Below are positions 20,326-26,459 of a stretch of DNA of 26,459 bases, in pieces. The notes beneath the pieces were generated by a model that had not been told where the DNA came from, ran no database searches, and saw only the letters and a program-made list of their open reading frames with translations. Location: NCBI GenBank assembly GCA_023412655.1, contig JAEYNH010000160.1, positions 1 through 26,459 of the forward strand, read 5' to 3'. The stretch's first letter is position 1, and each line of letters begins with the position of its first letter. Both the position numbers and the translations under genes were made by a program. This DNA comes from Pseudomonadota bacterium (GTDB lineage Bacteria > Pseudomonadota > Alphaproteobacteria > Caulobacterales > Caulobacteraceae).

Positions 20326-21324
20326 ATGAGCTTCACCGTTCCCGCCGAATGGGCGCCGCACAAGGCCATGTGGCTGGGTTTCCCGAGCCATGCGGAGCTG
20401 TGGCAGGCCGACCTTGACGAGGCCCAGGCCGAGGTTGCGGCCCTGGCGCGCGCCCTGGCCGGCCCGGGCGGCGAGCGCGTGCGCCTGATGACTGGCCACC
20501 CCGACGGCGAGGCGGCGGCGCGCCGCCTGCTGGGCGATGTGGCGGGCATCGAGATCGTCCCCGGGCGGTTCGGCGACATCTGGCTGCGCGACACCGGCCC
20601 GATCTTCGCCGGCGGCAAGGCGCACGGCTTCCGGTTCAACGGCTGGGGCGGCAAGTACGACCTGCCGCACGATGACGAGGTCGCCGCCCAGATCGCCGAG
20701 GCCTCAGGGGCCGACCTGGTGCGGCACGACTTCATCCTCGAGGGCGGGGCCGTGGACCACGACGGTTTCGGCACGGTGCTGACCACCGGCCAGTGCCTGC
20801 TGAACGCCAACCGCAATCCGGGCTGGGACGACGCCAAGGCCGAGGCGGCCCTGGCTGGAGCCCTCGGCGCCCGGAAGGTGATCTGGCTGGGTGATGGCCT
20901 GCAGAACGACCACACCGACGGCCATGTGGACAACCTCGCCCGCTTCGTGGCGCCGGGCGTCGTCGCCGTTCCGGTGGCCTGGGGCCGGGGCGATCCGAAC
21001 ACCGAGGCCTATGACGACGCCGCGCGGCGGCTGGCCCACCAGACCGACGCTCGGGGCGAGCCGATCAAGGTGGTGCGCATACCATCGCCCGGCTGGGTGG
21101 AGGGCGAGCCTGGCGAAGGGCCGATCCCCGCCAGCCACATGAACTTCCTGGTCGCCAACCAGGCGGTGATCGTGCCCATCTACGAACAGCGTCCCGGCGA
21201 ACTCGCCATCCAGGCGCTGGAGCAGATCTTCCCCGACCGCATGGTCATCGGCCTGCCGTCCATCGCCATTCTCACGGGCGGCGGCTCGTTCCACTGCATC
21301 ACTCAACAGGAGCCCGCCCTCTAG
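20326..21324 (+). CDS. aguA: Agmatine deiminase
   Basis: A 332-residue guanidino-group-modifying enzyme that converts agmatine to N-carbamoylputrescine plus ammonia. Family motifs: the N-terminal PAEWAPHKAMWLGFPS, DIWLRDTGPIF, RFNGWGGKYDLPHDDEVA, ILEGGAVDHDG, NDHTDGHVDNLARF (catalytic-type His200) and the nucleophile Cys324 in GGGSFHCITQQ near the C-terminus. The ATG at 20326 begins the conserved SFTVPAEW and is preferred to an in-frame start about 93 nt upstream. A TTGACGC at 20257-20263 could be its -35 element. The N-carbamoylputrescine amidase gene starts on the base after its stop, so both steps of agmatine-to-putrescine conversion are one operon. Confidence 0.93.
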   Translation: MSFTVPAEWAPHKAMWLGFPSHAELWQADLDEAQAEVAALARALAGPGGERVRLMTGHPDGEAAARRLLGDVAGIEIVPGRFGDIWLRDTGPIFAGGKAHGFRFNGWGGKYDLPHDDEVAAQIAEASGADLVRHDFILEGGAVDHDGFGTVLTTGQCLLNANRNPGWDDAKAEAALAGALGARKVIWLGDGLQNDHTDGHVDNLARFVAPGVVAVPVAWGRGDPNTEAYDDAARRLAHQTDARGEPIKVVRIPSPGWVEGEPGEGPIPASHMNFLVANQAVIVPIYEQRPGELAIQALEQIFPDRMVIGLPSIAILTGGGSFHCITQQEPAL

Positions 21325-22203
<879 letters not shown>

Positions 22204-22218
22204 GGCGACTGGCCGGAC

Positions 22219-22245
22219 GGCGAGGGCCGGCGGCCAACCCTCGCC
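22219..22245. terminator. Hairpin between convergent aguB and acid phosphatase genes
   Basis: GGCGAGGG (22219-22226) pairs perfectly with CCCTCGCC (22238-22245) around an 11-nt GC-rich loop in the 75-nt convergent gap. There is no T tract. It is a likely 3'-end structure for one or both mRNAs. Confidence 0.45.
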
Positions 22246-22278
22246 AGGAGCCGCCGCATGTCCGGCGGCAGCAGGCCT

Positions 22279-23052
22279 TTAGGCTCCGCAGCCGGTCGCG
22301 GCGGGGGCCCTGGCCAGTTCGCGCTTCATGGCCGCCATGTCAGCGTTGAACGCCGGCTCAGCGTGCAGCCGGGCCACCATGCCCGCGCCGAGGGTGCGGC
22401 CGGCCTCCACGTCGGACGAGAAGTGGACGCCGCAGATCACCCGGCTCTCGCCGGATTCCTGACCCAGCCGCAGCAGGGCGTCGGCGCTCTGCGGCGCGGC
22501 CTCGGTGAGAACCAGGGCCCAGGCCCACGCCACCATTGAATGGCCCGACGGGTAGGAGGCGTTGGTCCGCATCCAGTCCTCGCGCGGAATACAGATCGGC
22601 TTGTCGTTGCCCAGGGCCGGACGGGTGCGGTTGAAGTGGTTCTTCGGCGGCGTGCCGACGGTGCGCACGTCGAGCTCGAGTTTGTGCAGGAGCCGCCAGG
22701 CCACGGGCGTGGTCTTCGCGCCGATCTCCTTGCCGAGGGCGCAGGAGAAGCGCTTCAGCGCTCCGCCCTGCCAAAGGTCGTTGTCCCGCTGGGCGAGGCT
22801 CCAGCGGGGCGTGCCTTCCAGCGCCCGGGTGGCGTCGTAATGGGCGCGATCCGCCACGTCGTAAGGGCTGCCGGCGGTCGGCGGGCCGGGCAGGATGTCC
22901 TTGCCGCTTAGCGCATCCGTCGCGAGGTAGCCCGAAGTCTGTCCGCCCGGGGCGGCAAGCGGGTTGGCTGCGGGCGGAGGCGCCGCCGACGGTGCGGCGG
23001 CGCAGGACACAAGAGCGGCGACCGCGGCGGCGGTCATCAGCAGGCGGATCAA
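22279..23052 (-). CDS. Class A (PhoN-type) acid phosphatase, predicted lipoprotein
   Basis: A 257-residue PAP2-superfamily phosphatase with the full signature: K-x6-RP at Lys137-Arg144-Pro145, PSGH at 168-171 and SR-x5-H-x3-D at Ser203, Arg204, His210 and Asp214 (His210 would be the phosphohistidine). These enzymes hydrolyse a wide range of phosphomonoesters in the periplasm. The N-terminus is a signal peptide with a lipobox-like LVSC (Cys17), which suggests a lipid anchor; a Pro/Ala linker follows. It starts 11 nt downstream of the MaoC hydratase gene on the same strand, so the two are probably cotranscribed although no functional link is evident. Confidence 0.9.
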   Translation of the reverse strand: MIRLLMTAAAVAALVSCAAAPSAAPPPAANPLAAPGGQTSGYLATDALSGKDILPGPPTAGSPYDVADRAHYDATRALEGTPRWSLAQRDNDLWQGGALKRFSCALGKEIGAKTTPVAWRLLHKLELDVRTVGTPPKNHFNRTRPALGNDKPICIPREDWMRTNASYPSGHSMVAWAWALVLTEAAPQSADALLRLGQESGESRVICGVHFSSDVEAGRTLGAGMVARLHAEPAFNADMAAMKRELARAPAATGCGA

Positions 23053-23063
23053 CTTGGTCTTCC

Positions 23064-23951
23064 TCAGGCGCGAAGAACGGTCTTGCCGTTCTTGATGACG
23101 GTGGCTCCGCGCTCCTTAACCCGCGCCTCGAACGAGATCACGTTCCCATCACGCCAAAGGTCCACGGTGATCACGTCGCCGGGGAAAACCGGGGCCGAAA
23201 ACCGGGCTTCATGGCTGAGGATGGCCTCCGGATCCCAACCGGTGATCTCCTGCAGCACCGCCCGGCAGGTGATCCCGTAGGTGCACAGGCCGTGCAGGAT
23301 CGGCCGGTCGAAGCCCGCCATCCTGGCCACGTCGGGATCCGAGTGCAGCGGGTTGCGGTCGCCGTTCAGCCGGTAGAGCAGGGCCTGGTCCGGACGCGTG
23401 GGGAAGTCCGCCGAAATGTCCGGGGCGCGTTCGGGGACCTTGTGCGGCTCTGGGGCGCCCTCGACCGGCCCGCCGAAACCCCCGTCGCCGCGCGCGAAGA
23501 TCGAGCTCGTCAGTGTGGCGACCTTCTCGCCCTTCTGGTCGGTCCAGACCGTCTCGTTGAGGACGATGGCGCCCTTGCCGGGACCCTTGTCATAGGCCCC
23601 GATCACCCGCTGCTCGGCGGTGAAGGTCCCGTAGTCCGGCAGGGGCCGGTGCAGCTCGACCTTCTGCTCGCCGTGCACGACCATCAGGAAGTTGATCTCG
23701 CTCTCGCGCCAGCCCTCCCGCGGGGGTGTGGCGTCGCGCTTGCGGATCTCCGCGCCGGCCGAAGACAGCACCGTGGCGGCGGTGGGGACCACCTTCAGCT
23801 CGCGTTCGTAGACGAACGGCAGCTCGTCGCGGTTCATCGGGTCGGAGCCCAGGCCGATGCCGAGGGCATAGAGCATCACGTCCTTGTCGCCGTAGGTGAA
23901 GGTCCAGGTGGTCGGCGGCTGTTCGAGGATGTCGGGATAATAGATCGGCAT
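23064..23951 (-). CDS. MaoC-type enoyl-CoA hydratase 2 (double hotdog)
   Basis: A 295-residue protein made of two hotdog folds, as in the hydratase-2 part of peroxisomal multifunctional enzyme 2. The N-terminal half (about 1-150) is the degenerate repeat. The C-terminal half has the catalytic motif YRLNGDRNPLHSDP (Asp198, Asn200, His203) followed by AGFDRPILHGLCTYG. It would hydrate trans-2-enoyl-CoA to (R)-3-hydroxyacyl-CoA in fatty-acid or sterol side-chain breakdown. It is cytoplasmic. It is the first gene of a leftward pair with the acid phosphatase and is divergent from the SapC gene. Confidence 0.9.
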   Translation of the reverse strand: MPIYYPDILEQPPTTWTFTYGDKDVMLYALGIGLGSDPMNRDELPFVYERELKVVPTAATVLSSAGAEIRKRDATPPREGWRESEINFLMVVHGEQKVELHRPLPDYGTFTAEQRVIGAYDKGPGKGAIVLNETVWTDQKGEKVATLTSSIFARGDGGFGGPVEGAPEPHKVPERAPDISADFPTRPDQALLYRLNGDRNPLHSDPDVARMAGFDRPILHGLCTYGITCRAVLQEITGWDPEAILSHEARFSAPVFPGDVITVDLWRDGNVISFEARVKERGATVIKNGKTVLRA

Positions 23952-24036
23952 GGGCGCTCCGCAGGGGCGGGTTCATGGGCGGCGGATTGAAGGCCTTCGC
24001 GCCCGGGCAGGCAAGGGGCGGGCGGACGGGCCGCAT

Positions 24037-24129
24037 TTGCCGCTCTCCTTCGGATCGGTTAGAAGCGGCCCCTTCGCGCAAGGCGGGCCAGGGGGCCCCG
24101 TCGGCGTTTCAGAGATCCGAAGGTTTTTT
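24037..24129 (+). promoter_or_regulatory. SapC promoter/leader with inverted repeat covering the ribosome-binding site
   Basis: CCTTCGGATC (24047-24056) is the perfect complement of GATCCGAAGG (24114-24123). The latter contains the likely Shine-Dalgarno GAAGG and is followed by TTTTTT (24124-24129) and the ATG at 24132. A Caulobacter-like promoter, TTGCCG (24037-24042) with GGTTAGAA (24057-24064), would overlap the left arm. If transcription starts further upstream, the RNA could hide the ribosome-binding site or act as a terminator. If it starts near 24070, only a DNA-level role remains. Confidence 0.4.
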
Positions 24130-24131
24130 CG

Positions 24132-24932
24132 ATGTCCGAACCGACCCAACTGCCCACGGGCGGCGAGCTGACCGGCAACGTCCTGTTCTACAACAAGCCT
24201 GAGCCGCTGGCCCGCGAGCTGCACGGCAAGCTCGGCGTCAAGCGCATGGACGGTCCGTTCGGCTTCGCCAAGACCGGCCACGCCATCCCGCTCACCGTGG
24301 GCGAGTTCCCGCTGGCGGCGGTCACCGGCCCGATCATCTTCGTGGGCGACGAGAAGCTGCCGATCGCCGTGATGGGCCTGAACGCGAACGAGAACATGTT
24401 CGTCCAGGCCAATGGCCTGTTCGAGCCGGGGGTCTACATCCCGGCCTACGTCCGCCGCTATCCCTTCGTGTTCGCCAACGACACCGCCAACAACCAGATG
24501 GTGCTGTGCGTCGACCGCGCGGCCGAGTTCGTGGTGGAAGGCGGCGACATGCCGTTCTTCGACGATAAGGGCGAGCCCACCGAGTACACGAAGAACTGCA
24601 TCGAGTTCTGCAACAACTTCGAGATCGAGCGTCAGCGCACCATGAGCTTCATCCAGCTGCTCAAGGACCTGGACCTGTTCGAGACCAAGACCGCCCAGTT
24701 CACCCCCACCAACCCGGACGGCACCCCCGGCCAGCCCCAGAAGATCGCCGAGTACTTCGGCGTCTCCGAGGAGAAGCTGAACGCCCTGCCGGCCGAGAAG
24801 CTGGTGGAGCTGCGCGACAACGGCGCCCTGGGTCAGATCTATGCGCACCTGCTGTCGCTGGTGGGCTGGGATCGCCTGGTCGCCATCGCCCTGGCCCGCG
24901 CCGCCAACCAGCCGGTCGCCGCCAACGCCTAA
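24132..24932 (+). CDS. SapC-family protein
   Basis: A 266-residue protein of the SapC family (named after a surface-layer-linked gene of Campylobacter; common in Caulobacteraceae and sphingomonads). Typical blocks are VLFYNKPEPLAREL near the N-terminus, FAKTGHAIPLTVGEFPLAAVTGPIIF, NENMFVQANGLFEPGVYIPAYVRRYPFVF and the C-terminal half with ERQRTMSFIQLLKDLDLF. There is no signal peptide or membrane helix, so it appears cytoplasmic, which does not fit a structural surface role. The biochemical function is unknown. It is a single gene with a structured upstream region and an intergenic repeat plus terminator after it. Confidence 0.88.
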   Translation: MSEPTQLPTGGELTGNVLFYNKPEPLARELHGKLGVKRMDGPFGFAKTGHAIPLTVGEFPLAAVTGPIIFVGDEKLPIAVMGLNANENMFVQANGLFEPGVYIPAYVRRYPFVFANDTANNQMVLCVDRAAEFVVEGGDMPFFDDKGEPTEYTKNCIEFCNNFEIERQRTMSFIQLLKDLDLFETKTAQFTPTNPDGTPGQPQKIAEYFGVSEEKLNALPAEKLVELRDNGALGQIYAHLLSLVGWDRLVAIALARAANQPVAANA

Positions 24933-24939
24933 GACCCTT

Positions 24940-24980
24940 CTTCTCCCTGCGGGAGAAGCCGCCGAAAGGCGACGGACGAG
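24940..24980. repeat. Alphaproteobacterial-type palindromic intergenic repeat
   Basis: CTTCTCCC-TGC-GGGAGAAG (24940-24958, perfect 8-bp arms) is followed by CGCC-GAAA-GGCG (24960-24971) and then GGACGAGGG. From general knowledge, elements of this form (CTTCTCCC...GGGAGAAG followed by a short hairpin and GGATGAGGG) are scattered between genes in many alphaproteobacteria. I see no second copy in this window. Confidence 0.55.
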
Positions 24981-25015
24981 GGGCCGCCGGCATCGCCGCG
25001 CGGCCCTTCTTCATT
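24981..25015 (+). terminator. Probable terminator of the SapC gene
   Basis: GGGCCGC (24981-24987) pairs with GCGGCCC (25000-25006) around a 12-nt loop, followed by TTCTTCATT (25007-25015). It lies directly after the palindromic repeat and before the convergent MaoC-like gene. Confidence 0.55.
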
Positions 25016-25057
25016 CCGGAATGCGCCCTGCCCTCAGCGGTGGAGGCGGGCGGGACC

Positions 25058-25450
25058 TCAGCGGCTGAACACGCTGCGGGTCAGGCATGAGAAGACCAGG
25101 CGGCCCGCCTCGTCCAGGAGGTCGTGCTGGGCGATGACGATGCCCTTGCCGTCGCCCACCGGGTCCTTGGCCATCACGGTCATTCGTCCGCGCAGCAGTT
25201 CGCCGGGCGGCGGGTTGCGCATCCAGCGCAGGGCGTCGACTCCCAGGCGCTTGGTCTGCGGCCAGTCCGCGCCCGCCGCGCTGTCCAGCTTGGCCCAGAG
25301 GGCGAAGATCATGGCGTCCGGCGCTCCCCGCTCGGGCGTCCAGCCCGGGGTGAAGGCGCCGCAGAAGGCCTCCAGGGCTGCGGCGTCCACCGCGCAAGCC
25401 CCCAGCGATACGACCTGTCCGATCTCGATGTCGTCGAACCTGGCGGGCAC
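25058..25450 (-). CDS. MaoC-like hotdog protein without a visible catalytic motif
   Basis: A 130-residue single-hotdog protein. The N-terminal ARFDDIEIGQVVSLGACAVDAAALEAFCGAF matches the opening of MaoC-family dehydratases. The usual D-x-N-P-x-H catalytic stretch is replaced by TPGWTPERGAPDAMIFALW, so (R)-hydratase activity is doubtful; it may bind acyl-CoA or serve another hotdog function. The GTG start at 25450 was chosen because AGGAG lies about 6 nt upstream on the minus strand and the MaoC-like sequence begins there; a longer in-frame version would add an Arg-rich extension with no family match. It is divergent from the DsbD-like gene. Confidence 0.75.
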   Translation of the reverse strand: MPARFDDIEIGQVVSLGACAVDAAALEAFCGAFTPGWTPERGAPDAMIFALWAKLDSAAGADWPQTKRLGVDALRWMRNPPPGELLRGRMTVMAKDPVGDGKGIVIAQHDLLDEAGRLVFSCLTRSVFSR

Positions 25451-25603
25451 GCGCGCTCCTGTGGCTGGCCTTGAGTCGCTTGAGAGAATGGACAACGCCG
25501 TCCGCCGAAGTCGAGCCCCTGCTTTGCCGGCGGCTTTGCCAGCGCGCCATCGGCAGGCCATATAGCGGGCTTAACGCGCAAGCGGTGCTTCCGAGGAGTG
25601 ACG
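25451..25603. promoter_or_regulatory. Divergent promoter region, MaoC-like and DsbD-like genes
   Basis: 153 nt without a gene. TTGCCA (25536-25541), 17 nt and CATATA (25559-25564) could be the promoter of the rightward gene, and GAGGAG (25593-25598) is its ribosome-binding site. For the leftward gene only the AGGAG site is clear. There is no EcfG motif. Confidence 0.35.
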
Positions 25604-26459
25604 ATGCGGTTGCTGGCGGGCCTCCTTGCCGCCCTGGCCCTTGCGGGCTTCACCCCCGGCGCGGCTGACGCGGCGCCGGTGAACACCGGGCACCTCACGG
25701 CCGAGCTGGTGTCGGAGGCGCGGGGGATCGCTCCCGGCCAGACGATCAATGTCGCCCTCATCCAGAAGATCCAGGACGGCTGGCACACCTACTGGCGCAA
25801 TCCCGGCGATTCCGGAGAGCCGACGTCCATCGCCTGGGAGCTGCCGGCTGGCTGGACGGCGGGTGAGTTCGCCTGGCCCGCCCCGCATCGGCTGCCGGTC
25901 GGCCCGCTGGTAAACTACGGCTACGAGGGCGAGGTGGTTTTGCCGGCGCAGCTCACCGCGCCGTCCACGGCCCGGCCGGGCGAGACGGTTTCGCTGAAGG
26001 GCAAGGCGACCTTCCTGGTCTGTGCCGACATCTGCATTCCCGAAAGCGCCGATCTGGCGCTGGAGCTCCCGGTCGCCGCCGCCCCGCCGCCGGAGGACGG
26101 CCGCTGGGCCCCGGTCATCCGCAAGACCCTCTCGCAGACGCCCAAGCCGGCCGGCCTGACCGCCACCTTCGCCCGCGACGGCGGCGAGCTCAGGCTGGCG
26201 GTTGTTGGCGGGCCGCTTAAGGGCGCTGACGTTTCGGGCGCCTACTTCTTTCCCTACTCGGGCTCGGTCATCGACCATGCCAAGCCCCAGCCCATCGAGC
26301 GGGGCCCGGACGGCCTGACTCTGACCCTCACGCCCGGCGTCGACTTCCAGGCGGGCGAGGGGCCGGCCGGACTGGCCGGCGTGATCAGCCTGGGCGATGC
26401 TGCCTATGAGCTCACCGCCGCACGCGGCCCGGCCCCGGCCGGAGCGGCAGGCCTGGGCC
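25604..26459 (+). CDS. DsbD/ScsB-type protein-disulfide reductase, N-terminal part (cut by window end)
   Basis: The first 285 codons of a longer gene that runs past the window. It starts at ATG 25604 behind GAGGAG. Residues 1-24 are a Sec signal peptide. The mature part is the periplasmic immunoglobulin-like alpha domain: DGWHTYWRNPGDSGEPT and then VCADICIPE, with the redox cysteine pair Cys140/Cys144 in the CxxxC form found in ScsB-like members. These proteins take electrons from cytoplasmic thioredoxin through a membrane domain and deliver them to periplasmic partners; the membrane and C-terminal thioredoxin domains should lie beyond 26459. Periplasmic MsrA (15303-15884) is a conceivable client, which is inference only. 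Confidence 0.85.
   Translation, partial: MRLLAGLLAALALAGFTPGAADAAPVNTGHLTAELVSEARGIAPGQTINVALIQKIQDGWHTYWRNPGDSGEPTSIAWELPAGWTAGEFAWPAPHRLPVGPLVNYGYEGEVVLPAQLTAPSTARPGETVSLKGKATFLVCADICIPESADLALELPVAAAPPPEDGRWAPVIRKTLSQTPKPAGLTATFARDGGELRLAVVGGPLKGADVSGAYFFPYSGSVIDHAKPQPIERGPDGLTLTLTPGVDFQAGEGPAGLAGVISLGDAAYELTAARGPAPAGAAGLG

Noticed and set aside
17673..21002. An open frame of over 1,100 codons on the minus strand opposite the TonB receptor and aguA
   Set aside because: It spans two well-supported genes and their terminator, has no family motif, and is Val/Arg/Gly/Ala-rich as expected for the antisense of GC-rich coding sequence.

Overview
The window looks like chromosomal DNA of a high-GC alphaproteobacterium, most likely Caulobacteraceae (Caulobacter or Phenylobacterium). 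The evidence is the strong GC bias at third codon positions, a SapC-family protein, an HWE-type histidine kinase, a large TonB-dependent receptor, and several matches to the alphaproteobacterial general-stress (EcfG/SigT) promoter GGAAC-N16/17-CGTT. I see no phage, insertion sequence, tRNA, rRNA or CRISPR array.

Positions 1-5200 form the most interesting part. Small envelope proteins (two single-pass membrane proteins, two lipoproteins, a DUF1328 protein and a YqjD/YqjE-like pair) surround a lipid kinase-metallophosphoesterase operon. Four exact EcfG-type promoters and one near match sit in front of these units. The near match drives no protein: it lies just upstream of a region of about 120 nt with a long hairpin, an exposed run of eight C residues and a textbook Rho-independent terminator. 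I interpret this as a general-stress small RNA resembling GsrN of Caulobacter crescentus. A hybrid HWE kinase with a C-terminal receiver domain follows at 5204-6616.

Positions 6865-15884 are mainly metabolic and rightward. A translationally coupled trio encodes an FAH-family hydrolase, a maleylacetoacetate/maleylpyruvate isomerase and a beta-carbonic anhydrase. Then come a secreted ACE-like M2 dipeptidase, a leftward 2-oxoglutarate/Fe(II) oxygenase, a Kef-type K+/H+ antiporter, both subunits of a 3-oxoacid CoA-transferase and an exported MsrA. The FAH/isomerase pair would release fumarate plus acetoacetate or pyruvate, and the CoA-transferase could activate acetoacetate; that link is inferred.

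Positions 15856-26459 hold a GT39/ArnT-like membrane glycosyltransferase (leftward), a TonB-dependent receptor with a clear terminator, the agmatine-to-putrescine pair aguA-aguB, a leftward operon of a two-hotdog MaoC hydratase and a class A acid phosphatase lipoprotein, a SapC protein with an unusual leader inverted repeat, a second MaoC-like protein without a visible catalytic motif, and the start of a DsbD/ScsB-type protein cut by the window end. No searches or folding programs were run; all calls come from reading motifs, spacing and base pairing.
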